A DNA stretch of 64,000 bases. It comes from Earliella scabrosa. Lineage: Eukaryota; Basidiomycota; Agaricomycetes; Polyporales; Polyporaceae. A program made the translations under genes and the position numbers. Shown piece by piece: positions 22,466 through 34,853 of the stretch. The notes under the pieces were generated by a model. It was not told the origin of the DNA. It searched no databases and saw only the letters and a list, made by a program, of their open reading frames with translations. The stretch spans positions 1,116,001 through 1,180,000 of the forward strand of contig JABYQQ010000013.1 of NCBI GenBank assembly GCA_022605405.1. Reading direction: 5' to 3'. Position 1 is the stretch's first letter; the number at the start of each line of letters is the position of its first letter.

Positions 22466-24233
22466 ATGAACAATGAACCACTCTCCGAACTCCTGAGAGC
22501 ATACATTGTCTACTCTCTCTGCTCGGTTCCCCTTCTAGTGAATTGGTCATCGAGTATTTTGTCGACTCTTGTCGCGAATCCAGTCCTCATACAAATAACA
22601 GAGGAGTTTGTGCGAGTAACGTTCTTCGATCAGGTGAGCGTTTGCTCTTGTGCCATTGGTTGCAAATACAGACCTGATTTCGGTTTGTGTGCAGAGACGA
22701 GGCTGAAGACGTCATCCCTCTGTTCGACGGTCTTCGACCTGACAATAAGTTGTGGACAGTGAAGTCGACGAACGGCATGCCTCAAGGTCCGGTAAACTTT
22801 CCTCTCAAACACTTCTGCCGCACCAGCGAATCGTGCAGGAGAACCTCCATTTTATCGATGTGGCAGCCGATTTTGATGACCAGCACTTGCGTGGTCACAC
22901 CGACAAGGGAACATGGTAGCTATCAAGCTGGTATGTCTGCACCGCACGCTCGTACATCCTTTTGGGCTCATCAATAGTAGAGTGCAGTTGTACCAGACGC
23001 AGAGTCACTGCGACGTCGTTCCAAGCGCTTGGTAGACACACGACTTAAGACCAACCCACGAGCCCGATTTCCTGGCTGTCCACTGCCGTCAGACCTCGAT
23101 ATCCTGACGTCCGAAACACCGAATGACACTGTGACGAAGGAAGACGTAATAGCCTTGCGCGAACTCAGGGAAGACTTCATCGCTATATGCTAGCGTGAGA
23201 CGTTGGTATCACAGTTAACGCACAACATAGGTATGTCACCGTCGCGACTCAGTGACATCGTGCGACTCACCCGCATCTCCTCCACAGTTGATATCAGGTA
23301 TGCATTACAACCTCACCTACTGCAGGCGGCATGCCTCAACTGATGGCTTAGACCGCAACAGACGCATTTACTCCAGACATGATGCGCAGGTTCAACAACC
23401 TCCCTAACCCACCACGGATCTCCTGGTTCGGCAACTCCAAACTTGTTGAACCTCCATCCGGGTCAATGCAACCCCTTGTCTACAACACGATACAGGGTTA
23501 TCTCCGTCGGTACGTACGAAAGAGTACCCACCAATCACTCCCACTTAACCTCATCTCCACCAAGAACTCCGGAATACCTCGCCCATACTATCGCGGCGGC
23601 CCGCGCCGAGAACTACGCCCTCGGCATGCAGCTCGTCGGCGGCGCCTACCACCCATACGAACTCAACACCCACCGCGCCGCCTCCGCGTCGCGCGCCTCC
23701 GCCCCGCCGCACGCGCCCTGAGGTACGCACGACCTCTCGATCTCCCGAGACATGCGATCCATGTGGCTGGCCAAGGAAAAGACGGACGCGTGCTACGATG
23801 CGTCAGTTCACCTCCTCATCGCGCTCGTTCGCGAGGACGTGCAGGCGTGCGTGGGCACGGCCGCCCCTCGTCGATCAGCGCAATCTTCGGCTCGGACAAC
23901 TGGGACAGCGCGGACCTCGACGTCCATGAACTTGTGAAGTAAGGCCTGGCGAACAAGGAGAAAGGTGAGGCAGGAGGAGAGGACAAGGTGGTGATTTGCG
24001 AGGATGCAATGCAAGGTTGCGGTCGCACAGGTATATGGTGCGTCTCTCTCCCGTATCCTCACTGTGGATGCTGGACTAAGTCACACACGATTCTCGGCGC
24101 GGGCATGTCGGGCGCGCTGACGAACCACCTCGTCGTTCGTGGTGAAGTACTTGCCCTATGGCCACCTCTCTGAGGTCATGGTGTACCTCACCCGGCGCGT
24201 GATTGAGATCATCCGTGGTTGGGAACGGCGGAG
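22466..24233 (+). pseudogene. PUT1: Proline dehydrogenase pseudogene
   Basis: Plus-strand fragments in changing frames follow a fungal mitochondrial PRODH: PLSELLRAYIVYSLCSVPLL and EEFVRVTFFDQ (22466-22640), DVIPLFDGLRPDNKLW (22700), RIVQENLHFIDVAADFDD (22820-22880), KEDVIALRELREDFIAIC (23140-23190), PDMMRRFNN (23380), QPLVYNTIQGYLRR, NYALGMQLVGGAYHPYELNT (23620), KTDACYDASVHLL (23790), AIFGSDNWDSADLDVHELVK (23890) and VKYLPYGHLSEVMVYLTRR (24150-24200). Breaks visible: a one-base loss near 22915, a TAG at 23191 and several frame changes. PRODH oxidises proline in mitochondria; this copy cannot make the enzyme. An upstream stretch from about 22005 may be its transit-peptide region. Confidence 0.8.
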
Positions 24234-24734
24234 CAGCGGTCGAGCACAAACGCGCAGGATCTGCGATCCTCTCCAGGTTCTTTGGATGAAGGCCAAACAT
24301 AGTCGTGCGATTAGCATGCATACTGTAGCCGCACTCCCTCCATAATGGTATTATAAATCTAGCGGAGTACCTGAATCGCACGAAATTCGCCTACCTGTGA
24401 ACCAGTGGGGACTGAGCTTCGTCGTAACCGGGGACCTACACCTCCGTCCGAGACAAGCAGGTATACCTGAGGTGGTGGATAGTAGCCGTGTTCAGGCCAT
24501 GTTACTTACGTATGCTTGACGTTGACAGAATGCAATGCGGTAACAGTACAAGAATTGTACACACACGGGTGGGCGCGGCAATGATATACGGTTAGGGGCT
24601 GTTTCTCTTGCACTGCTGGATCCTCGATTCGCCCAACAGCTGCCTAGAAGAAGCACGAAAGACTTGAACAGGATCGTCGTCAGGAAGGAGATGATAAGCC
24701 CGTCGCAACAAGCACTTACTTCTGACCCTTGCCT

Positions 24735-25262
24735 TTTGCGTCGGCAGGCCGGTCTAGGTCCGTGCTGTCCTTGTCGTCGTCCCGCACCTGGTCGTTGTCC
24801 TTCTGTCTGTCCTTCTACGCCAGGTCCTGCTCGCTCTTCCTGTCCCGCTTGGCAAAGCCAGCCGCTCTGACACCGGTGCGCCCGGTCAGGATGGCCGCCC
24901 AACTCGCATTCCGGGCCTCCTTTCGCGTGTCGATGACCTCCTTGAGCATGCCCTGGTACTGTTCCTCGTACGCATCCTTCGAGGTCACAGTCCTGTGGCG
25001 ACCTCTGAAATCTTGTCGTCGAGTGTAGTGAGGACTGCCGACGTCATCGACACCCTGAGTGGTGGCGGTTGTAGACTCAGATTCATGGTGTGGAGACGGG
25101 GATAGATGCATCCCAGTTCTGCAAGGCGACCATGAGCTACTTGAGCTTTCCGGGATCGAAGTCTCAGCCCATCGTGTAGTTGATGTTGAATTGCTGGGCG
25201 TGCTGATAGTGCTTCCCACGGACTATGTCGAGGATGGCATAGATGATGAGGTCCGCGAATTG
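24735..25262 (-). pseudogene. Pseudogene of an unidentified conserved protein
   Basis: On the minus strand, FADLIIYAILDIVRGKHYQH and QFNINYTMG are followed by stops inside otherwise protein-like text (TMG*DFDPGKLK*LMVALQNW, about 25130-25260). After a frame change come SKDAYEEQYQGMLKEVIDTR, NASWAAILTGRTGVRAAGFA and a stop within a charged Lys/Asp-rich tail (24740-25030). The regular composition and isolated nonsense codons indicate a decayed copy of a real gene. I do not recognise the parent. Confidence 0.5.
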
Positions 25263-25589
25263 TAGGGATTTAAAGGACTTGAAGGACTTGTGGATAACGG
25301 AGGGTCTGAACAGAGTGTACAGCGAGCGGTAACAAATGGAGAAGATGGGCGAATAAGTCGTATTATGGACCTACACGGCTATCCTCCGCGAGGGTGCCAG
25401 CATGACTTGTTTGAGGTTCGTGTTTTGAGCGTCGCCGATTCCTGCAGACTTGCCCAAGAGCGTCGACGGTGAATCGTGTCAGTATGACAAGTTGAGCTCT
25501 ACAGGATTGGACGACGCAGAAAGAATGAGTCAAGCAGGCCTGTGGAGAAGTACCGAGACTCGGAAGTCGCAAAATATTCGCAGCAGAAA

Positions 25590-25670
25590 ATTACACATCA
25601 CGGAATCGAACCAAGAACCGGCACGTTTTTGGCCCGGAATTGCCACTACACCATGAGAACTTGTTTTAAT
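25590..25670 (-). other. tRNA-like sequence, SINE head or tRNA pseudogene
   Basis: On the minus strand an A-box match (TGGTGTAGTGGC) is followed about 35 nt later by a perfect B box (GGTTCGATTCC). T-arm pairing is imperfect and the acceptor ends do not pair, so it is not a working tRNA. It lies at the edge of the AT-rich block. Confidence 0.4.
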
Positions 25671-28600
25671 GACAGAGTAAGGCGCCATATTGTTGGGTGT
25701 ACTCTAAAGTTGTACCACAAGCCATTGATGGACCTTCATGGGGCCACCTGTCAAAGTCTTGTAGCTGTGACTGGGACGACATATCACGTACATCCGATTC
25801 AACAAAAGTGCAACTAATAACAAGATTTTTCTTCTATTTGATCTACAACAACGTGACCAGTCATCTCGTTACTTAACTCAGAGGTACATTCTACAAGCCA
25901 AAATTAAGGCTCAGTGTTGCACACAAGGATTAGGATTGTAGGCCCAGTACTACTTATTCAGCATGTGGCCACTCACGGGTTTGTGAGCAGCCAGAAGGCA
26001 GATTTATGAGTGTTATAAGTTTGTGATGTAGAAGAAGCAATTGAGGATTAAATACACAGCAGCTGACCGATAATGTGAACACTGCCTTACTAAGACCATA
26101 TTTACAATTAGAGTGTATATTTGAGAATGATAGAAACGTGAGATAGCAAAGACACATGCAGTTCAATACTAGTGTTACAAATGGTTCCTCAGCATCTAGG
26201 AAAGTGCCCAACTAACCACCAATCATCATTCACGAACCAGTTCACTGTTTCTGCTGTCTGCTATCCCAATCATACTTTCAAGCTGCAGACTTCATTTTCT
26301 TTTTGTTTGTCCCAGACACAATTGTCGCCATACCATTGTATGTTGTCTGTTGTTCTGTCATTGTATTGTCTATTGTTCTCTCTGTGCTATTGTTCTGATC
26401 GTAGATATAAACCCTGGCATCTGAAGACCTCAGTCTTGACCGCTGATCTCCGGATTAGGCTGTTTTGTATTTTACTTGTAGATACTTTGCTCAATAGAAG
26501 TTATCTCCAGTCCTGTGTGTTGAGCTTGTTTCACTCTTGCTGTACAGATGAAACAGTTTCCTGATCATAATTTTGATAGATGAATTTAAAATTGCAGCTA
26601 TTGCAAGTTAGAACTTTCTGCCTCCATGCCTGAACTTGAACTCAACAATGCCTTAATGGCTGTATAATACAAAAAAGCAGTGCAGTAGCACTCACTGTTA
26701 TGAGATTTTGTTTGTAACAGCAACATGTGCATTTTTGAGAATGGAGGACAATCTGTCATTACTATGTAAAGCTATAGACTAACTTGAAGTACACACAATG
26801 AAATTTAAGGCTAGACAAAGTCACATCTAACTACAGAGGATGAAGCATTAGCATTCGAAAGGGCAAGGTGAGGCAGTTGCCACTTGGCAAAAATGAAAAA
26901 AATGACAATGTAAATACAAGTAACAGATGAAGCAATGTGGCAAAGGAATAGGGAAATGTGTGAGAGGAAATGGACAAAATGAAGGGGAGGAGAAATGTGT
27001 CTGTGGCTGACCACTAATCACTGCATGAGTGAAGTATGTCGCCTGGGGCGTCGGAGCTCTAGAGACAGAACGTAGCAGAGTCACGCTACATGCAATGAGT
27101 TCTAGCGCGAGCTGGCTGATGTCTGCTCTGCTAATGCGCACAGTCTAGCGTTTAGGCACATAATGTGGGGTCGCTTGCAGGTCTGAAGAGAACTAGAGAG
27201 CTTGCATCTTGAGTGTAGCAGCGGGTTGCGAGGTCACCTTACATGATGTAGCGCTGAGGTCCGCAACATGACCTGGGGCCAGAGAGGCGCGAGCTGGGTG
27301 CGCCCGACTTTGCGTTGTCTTGCACCTTCATGTCGCTGTCCCCTCTAGACCTCCTGCTACTGTCGCTTGTCTATGGCCCGGGGGCTGGATGTTAGCCCTT
27401 TGGCTTATATGTGCAACACTGTGTTTGTGCTTAAGAACATTGAACTTAAACTCAACCAGTGCATTATCTTCACTGAAGTCTGATGGACAACTCCTCTGAG
27501 ACCGCCCTTTCCCCTACTATCTGCAATATTGCACCCTTCCAGGCATTAGCCCTATCTGCCCACTTCTCTTACGTCTTCACGACCTCCACATCAAAAGGTA
27601 CTGCTTTGTGACATCATCCGGTGAGGAGCTCGCTTATGAGATGCTCTTACCTCAGGACTGCGGTGGCAGAACCTCTTCCAATTCAGAATTTCACCCATTG
27701 TACAACATGAGACAGCCTTGCCATATAGAAGACTAGGATGGGAGTTTTGGATATCGGTACGTCTGCACATAGCAGCACTTTGTGGCTTTATACTCCAACA
27801 CAGACGGCTACGCTGGTTTTGTTCAAGTCCAGATCATGGACGTGTCGATCCGTAAGTAGTGACCATGGATGCAATGACAACCGTTTGCCAGTGCAGACGG
27901 CCACTTACTACCAGGTGCTATATAGATCTTGTTATATTGAGCTGTCCTCACCACATATCTTTCACCATTACTATTCAGGACATTCGTGACTACTGCACCA
28001 CAGGCGAACATCAACAGTACTGCTAGGAGAAGGGGCGGGAGTCCGATAAGGATGGGATCAGGACACGGGAAAGGAACTGGGAGGTGGTAAGCAGCAGTCT
28101 AGATCGCGAATGTATTGAGAGACAAAACATATATCTAAGATTTTGCGTGGTGTGAAGAGAGAACTGGACAGGTCGAATCGCGTAGTACTGTGGACCACAG
28201 TCATGGTCTATGTAATGCCCAGATAGAGTGCCTCCAGCCATGTAGCCAGGGCCTTTGCTCTGTCTCACTAGGTCATCCAGTCTGGGTCAGGGCTATCTTG
28301 TGCCAGGCATCCTCAACTCCTTGCAGGAGGTAGCATATGTTCTGAATACGGCATGTTGCGCACACTTGGCTACCCTGCAACATGTCGTACACAGTAGTCA
28401 TTCCACACCTGGCTATGCAAGGTTGCGACGGCACGTGCTATGTTGAGCAACCTCATCCAGTCCCATTTCGCACCATCCTATCTATCTTGGGTAAAAATGC
28501 AGTCAATATGTCACCTGAGAGTATGTGTAGGAGACATGTAAAGAACTAGAAAGACAAGAAGAAGAACAAGAAGAAGTAGAAGTTCAGTTCAATTTCAGAG

Positions 28601-29329
28601 AGACTGAAAAGTCAGTAGACCATAGCACAGATTGGCTACATCTGCTGAGGTGTAGTGCGTTGTCATGCATGTACATGAGGAACCATTATGCCAAGACTGA
28701 AGGCAACTCCTGTGCTGAATGCTCGGTTGCAGATGTACGCTGTTTGGAGCTCAGCCAGCTAGTTGACGTGACCAACAGTAGTTGCAGTGAAGCAACAACA
28801 TGCATGCTAGGCTTGTAGTGCAGACAACCGGTAGAGTGTGACGATTGGTCGATAGCTGATGCAGTGGAACCGTCACAGTGGCTAAAGATTCACCAAGTGA
28901 GGCTGCAGACTTGGTTCTGGTGCATGGACAGACTCGTTGTTCCGGTAGTCAATTGGTTGGTCGACACATGTACTTAGTACAGTTCTCAGGACAGTAGCAA
29001 CTCAAGGACTCTTTCACGCTTAGAATCTTGATCTCATCGGTGATGTCCACCATTGTGGTCAAACCTTCCGTTGTTGGTCTTGCATTGTTGGTCTTCTGGT
29101 TCTCCTTGTTATACTCCTTTCCTCCATTGTCCCACTTTGCCCATTCAGACTCCTCTCATCTATTGTTGCACATTGCACAGTGTCTGTTCATCATTGTCCA
29201 TCCTTCAGTCCCAGCTCGAGCATTCTTCGTCTCTTGACCGTTGATCAAGATTGTCTGTGCTTTTGTTTGGACCATCATACATCCATCGTATATTGCAGCT
29301 TGTTCTGTCCTGTCTTGTTATGCAGCTCA

Positions 29330-29655
29330 TTCTATTCTGTCTTGTTATTGCCATTTCCAGCAATTGAGGTGATATCAAATATGTCCCCAATATTATCAGA
29401 CTCATTGTCAGAGAGAACGATCGACCGCTTCTTGGCCAACAGGTGACAGGGAGTCTTGACTTTGCTGTTCTCATTGCCATTGTCAGTGTCACTGGTCGTC
29501 TTCTTTCATGCAGACGCAGCTGCCTTCTTTTTGGTGCCTGCCTTGTGAACCTGAACGGCAGCCGTCTTGTCCTTCTTTTTGGCCGCTCTGATCTTGTGCT
29601 TGTCAACTTCATTGACAACCTTGGACATTGGCACAATTGTGTGGCCCATTAGGGT
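29330..29655 (-). pseudogene. Decayed coding remnant, probably transposon-derived
   Basis: A minus-strand frame reads MGHTIVPMSKVVNEVDKHKI, then Lys/Ala-rich text, a stop, and CHLLAKKRSIVLSDNESDNI, interrupted by TGA/TAA codons of a type produced by transitions. The Lys-rich, acidic style resembles the N-terminal regions of agaricomycete transposon proteins; the assignment is tentative. Confidence 0.3.
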
Positions 29656-30669
29656 CTGCTTCTCCTTGACAGCGGCAGATCTCCTTGACAGCAGCAGAGG
29701 GGCAACATTTCATAGTGGCTGCACACTGAAGGGTGCTAGGGAGAAATTTCAATGGGTGCACTGGCAATGGGCTGAAATGGTCTTATGTACTAGTATTTAT
29801 CAATTGCATTTCCTGTGCCCAGCAACGATCTCAGTCCATAAAGCAGCTATACAGTTTGAATGCCACATTCGCAAGCTAAGCCATGAGCACTTCAGTCTTG
29901 GAAGTTCAGTATATACTCCTAGATACTACCTATAATTGCTTATGTGGGTATCATCAAGTACGGATTCTGCATGGATATGTTCCCGATGGATCCACACCTG
30001 TACTCTTACGAGGTATGGGACCCATACCCACCTCTGGTTATCCGGACCAATGCCAATACCTAGTCATCATTAGAGCTAGTAGCTGTTATAGATGGAGTCA
30101 TCAGTTTCTCTGCAAATCAACTAGACTTTTTCCTCCTTCTTCTTTCTTTTTCTTCCGATTGCTAACCCATGTGGGAGCAGATACGGATAGAAGAAAGATG
30201 TTCTGTGCATATCTGCATATCCATAGTGCACAGCATAAGTACACTGGAGGTGCTTACAGTCAATCTATTGACAGTTCATATAGGCCCTGATGGTTGTATC
30301 AGCAGCAACAATGCGATTTGTTGTACTTATTATCAAGCACAGACATTCACTAAGCTACATACCCCGCTAGTAAATAAGAAATATTCTCAGGTAGATGGGG
30401 TATCAAATATGTATGTTGTCAGTATTTGAACATCTGTTTGGCTGCAGTATGGCAGTTATATATTCACCAAAGGTGCAGAAAATCTATAAGTGCCCAAAAC
30501 TTCCACATATTGGCCGGACATGGCACTTATCTGAGTGTGTAGCTTGCAGCTATCACTTCTGTTTTGGGTACCTCCTGCTTGTAGATATCTTCCTTGTTTA
30601 ATTTTCAGAATTTATGCACCATTGCATTGATACCTGCTGGAAATTACTGCTCGCCTTACACATGCTGGT

Positions 30670-31110
30670 GTGCACCGAGAGCTTACAATATCTGGTTGGA
30701 AGTTATCTGTGGGTAAGGCACTGCATATCAATAAGATATTTGACAGACAGTGCTTAGCCTTCCCCTTAATATCAGTGTGTCCAATATATGTTCGATGTCT
30801 TCGACACAACGCTTTAGTATGGAAGCACCAGTCAGAGTTTATCTAACGACCCAAGATTCCGAGATACCAGAACTGACTTACACGCCCAGCTGTGCACCGG
30901 GCGCCCTAGATATCTGGTCAGAAGTTATCTGCCGGGCCGGCGCTGGGTATCAAGCAATGATTTTGGAGCTGGCGCTTAGACATCCCCCCAATATTGGTTT
31001 GCCCAATATCTGCTCGATGACTGGGGCACAACGCTCCAGTATGGAAGTGCCGGTCAGAAATTATGTGACCACCGCGAACGCCCAGATATTGGAACGACCC
31101 GCGGCTCACC
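30670..31110. repeat. Two-copy diverged tandem repeat, unit about 222 bp
   Basis: Copy 1 (about 30670-30885) and copy 2 (about 30892-31110) share anchors at matching spacing: GTGCACCG, ATATCTGGT, GAAGTTATCTG, CAACGCT.TAGTATGGAAG and GGTCAGA-type ends. Copy 1 differs largely by C-to-T and G-to-A changes relative to copy 2. Confidence 0.6.
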
Positions 31111-31391
31111 TGAGCGTATAGGGTTCACTTAAGTGTGTAAATATTGCTTTCAAATGAAGAGTACTGTATCAGCACTTGTTGGAATGGAGACATACATCTA
31201 ACTGTCGGAGATGAATTATAAATGTTTATTGTACACTGAAATCCACCAATTTTGTGGAATATATACACCCACTATAAACTGTTAGTCACAAACACTGATA
31301 TAGCCATTACTCAACGTTGTTTCATACTCTATCTTACACTGGGCTCTATCTGTAAGTAATGTTTTGGTGTTCATTGACATATAAGTCTTAT

Positions 31392-32111
31392 TCATACCAG
31401 CTGCATAAAATATGCTACAAGAGTTGCTCTATCTAATGGAGATATATCAGCAAACATAGTGCAAGTCGTTCCACTATACTTCAAAACAATAACAGGCCCA
31501 TACCAAGGTCTTCGTAAAGGAATAGGACATAAGCAATCTACAGCTCTATTCCGGGGTGAGCCTTGTCTAAAGGAAGTTTCGCAGAACCAGATACTGAAAG
31601 GGAATCGTAGAGGTATATCTTGCAATCCCTCTCTCAAAATCATTTCAGATGGAATCCCATCTGGAAAAAATGGACGAAGGTGTGGCAGAGGTCTTCTAGA
31701 TGGGAGTTGTCTTGAAACCTGGGCCACATAGTGAATTTCTGTAAGAACTGGATACTCTGTGGCAAAATGTTATACGCCTTCTTTTAGACTGTGTTCTCAA
31801 GAATAAATGCCACTAACCTTCACTTGGCCAAAACACATATCCAACTGTCCTTGACTGTCCAATAGGCAATGCAGCACCAGGCGGCTCAGTTAAAGTATGA
31901 TTTAGAGCAGCTGGAATACAGCGAAGTCGATGTCGTGCCCAATCCTAATTTCCAGATATATTAGTGAATCATTGTAGATCCAAAACAAACGTACTGCATC
32001 CAGATGAGCTTTGCAACAGTACCATTCATTACAACATCTGCTACACCATGTGTAGCTTAGAGTACCACAGTAACGACACGTGCGTGGCAGTGCAATGGGT
32101 GGTGATGACAT
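31392..32111 (-). CDS. MYND-type zinc finger protein, 3 exons, 202 aa
   Basis: Exons 31995-32111, 31818-31944 and 31392-31756 join in phase (introns gtacgt...attag and gttagt...ccacag). The N-terminus has a full MYND ligand set: CRYC, WCSRC, YC, then His and a second His before the final Cys (HLDADWARHRLRC), the last ligands supplied by exon 2. The C-terminal part (GLQDIPLRFPFSIWFC, FRQGSPRNRAV, RPWYGPVIVLKYSGT) matches a style I recall from MYND-finger proteins of polypores. MYND fingers bind proline-rich partners; no SET domain is present. It is an intact gene inside the AT-rich block. Confidence 0.75.
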
Positions 32112-32140
32112 GGCTTGTAGAGAGGGAAGAAACTGCAGAT

Positions 32141-32150
32141 CTTATATACC
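32141..32150 (-). promoter_or_regulatory. TATA box of the MYND gene
   Basis: GGTATATAAG on the minus strand, 30-40 nt upstream of the ATG at 32111. Confidence 0.5.
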
Positions 32151-34853
32151 AACGTAGTAAACACAATGGCAATTGCCGATTTTGATGTCGTCATAAATTT
32201 TTATAGCTATACGCCGGTCCAGACTTTATAGACGCGTAAGGCGCGTGAGTGATGGCTATAAAAGTAAAATTTTCCTTATATATATCTGGTCTTGACAGAC
32301 AGGCAGACTTCCATGACGTATCATGCTCCATAAAGTGGTGCATATTGATGAATGGCTAGACGTTTCACATCAGCACTAGCTATAGTACATTACAGATCCA
32401 CTGTACCTGGTTGCATATTGTGAAACGCATAGGTTGTTCATATACCATAGAGTTTGTATGGTCATCTGTGTTTCCTGGTTAGTGACTGAACATCGCTGAG
32501 AGTTGTGATTAAACGTGCATCTTGTGTATAGCAAACAGTTGGAAGAATTTCTGCGTGGCGGAGTCGCACCATTCTATACTTCCCATATGTCTGTATATAT
32601 ATATTCCTGTGATCACCGGCTCACCGGAATATCATGTTCTACCGAATCAGCACCGAATTTGTCATACTATCAGCCAAGATCAAGCCAAGACTATCATTGT
32701 CTGCACATGTTCATCGAAACACAATCATGTTTCTCCGAGATTTGTCTTGGAAAGACGGTAGAAGCACCGCCTGTGATCATTTCGTAATCTAGAATCGACC
32801 GCTTATCTTGCCAGCAGAAAATCCATCATCATGTGCTGATCGAAATAATACGCTTATCTACGTACCAAGTTACCAACAACACAACATCGAAGTCCAACCG
32901 CAACGAGGCAGTGTGCTTTAATGAAGAATCAGCGAATCAAAGTGAGGACAGACTGTCAACAACCGGTTGAAAGGTCTCGTATGGACTCGGACTCTCAACG
33001 TCCGTCCTGTTCCTGGCGTTCTCTATCTTTCTACTGTGTCGCGTCTCGAATAGTGATCGACGACACGTGGATCTTAGGCCCCAGGTCTCGACAAGGCAAA
33101 GGTTTAAACAGCGGATGGAGGAAGTGTCAAAATGATTGTATAGACGAACGCATGTCACATGAGGCTCCGCTCATCCCTTCGGGTCTCCCTCGCTTGTGCC
33201 TCCCGAAATGCTAGATTCGATATGCAGTACCGTCAGTTGCGTACCACAACCTGCATTATCAACGTTTCTGTAAGAGCATGCTTCTCAGTCCAAGCGTGAG
33301 GATTTTCGACTTCACCGGTCTGTCACAGAACAGCGCGATCTGGTACCTAGCGCTGTCGCCTCTCGTGTTTGGCGATCTGCAGCACCAGAGTACTTGGATG
33401 CTGCCCTTGTCTCTCTTCATCGATGGGCCAGGATGCTGCATCTACGTGCAACCTACCATTGACATCGTCGACCAGCGACCTGCATCCGAACCATATCGCT
33501 AACTCCGCAGTTGAGGAGGCGACGGTTTGCTCTGTTTCAACAAGTCTTCGTTTTTCAGCATCTAGCGAGTTCTTAGATCCGTAGTACAGAACTAAGCTTG
33601 AGTTATTGCCGTACACCGTAGACCTGTGCTCATCATCGCTCGTGCACCAGGGAGGAGGGGAGAACAGCACCCTGCGATGTTCCTCAGTTATGCAAACGAC
33701 CACTCCATCACAGTGGATGCCAAACCCAACGAACACGGTGCAGGATACAGCGCTCAAGCATGAAGAGAGGGAGGGACATACTGGGGATCCACCGGCCTGG
33801 CGAGAGATATTTGCGACGCTGCGGGGGAGTGTTGGGGTGTGATGTATGCGGTGGAAGTCGCCATATGCGTTCGTCAGATCGAGGGCGTCATAGGCTGCTG
33901 GGCCTGCAAAGAGGGCTTTATGCTGTCATTGGACTGCGATGCGGGAGAATACGCTGAGTCTGGCGAGAGATGCGGAGGGACATAAGGCGAGGCGATCGCA
34001 TAGTCGAACGAAGGCGGTAGGTAGTCTGAGATCGCGTGGTCTGTGTACGGATGCGTCAATGAACGATGTCAGTGAAGACCCAATCCAAACGGCAGACGTT
34101 CGGGAACAAGCCTTGCGAAACAGCAGGAATGTATATACGGACGATAGCTTGCCAGCAAGGGGAAGATGTCTTGAGTGCCCGATGCAGGCGAGCGGGGTGC
34201 TCCGACCGAATGAAAGAGACAAAAGACACGCACCATCTATTATAGGGTCATGCCGGCGCGATGTGCTGGGAGACGAAGCGGTCGGGGACGAGATGGCATG
34301 CTTGCAGGTACGGACGTGGGCGGGGGCGGGATGAAGTTATCGAGAGGACGAAGGCAGGACGGCGGTCGTGAAGCGAGGTTCCTCGTCGTCTGGTCTTTCT
34401 CTGGCAGAAGACTGCTTGTTCATCTTCGCCGGTTTCCTGATCCTCCCTGCGTTCTGGGGCGGAATGAGCATGAGCTGGCCGTGGTGGGTGAAGACGTGGG
34501 TGAGATAGGGCGCAACACGGAGACAGTCGTCCTACTGCTGTCGCTGCTGTTAGTGCAGGCGTCGGTGGCTGGAGGACGGCTCTGGCGGTGACGAGGACAT
34601 GCGGGACGAGGAGAGAGAGTCCAACGTGGACAAGCACAAGATCGTCCGTCATCGTCGCCTTGCCTCGAGCTGCCTGCCTCCTGAGCTTGTGGCGAGACGC
34701 GGTCGACTCAGACTTGCGGCTCACCGGTCCACCACTCGACACGTGCACGTGATATACGCGTCACGAGGTCACACCGGGACGCGCCAGTTCGGCCGCGTCC
34801 GCGTTCATTGTTCAGCTTTTCTTCTCTCGCGCTCCTCCCGCGGGCCTGGCGAT
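32151..34853. other. No gene fixed; several short coding-like frames
   Basis: Candidates not resolved: opposite-strand frames at 33259-33757 (minus, 137 codons with normal composition; plus, NSAIWYLALSPLVFGDLQHQ) and a minus-strand Tyr/Pro/Ser-rich frame at 33874-34059 (DYLPPSFDYAIASPYVPPHL). A minus-strand stretch at 34250-34700 reads as broken coding text beside the condensin pseudogene. Confidence 0.3.

Larger units (their letters stand above)
25263..31391. other. AT-rich, CpG-poor decayed block with transposon remnants
   Basis: From about 25.4 kb composition changes sharply: AT-rich, very few CG dinucleotides, abundant TG/CA, no long frames. It holds a tRNA-like stretch (25590-25670), a decayed coding remnant (29330-29655) and a diverged tandem repeat (30670-31110). 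This is what repeat DNA looks like after methylation-driven C-to-T decay. Confidence 0.6.

Noticed and set aside
34248..34748. 166-codon minus-strand frame beside the condensin pseudogene
   Set aside because: Reads as mixed, broken frames with no domain; possibly a relic of the parent locus's divergent neighbour, but not supportable.
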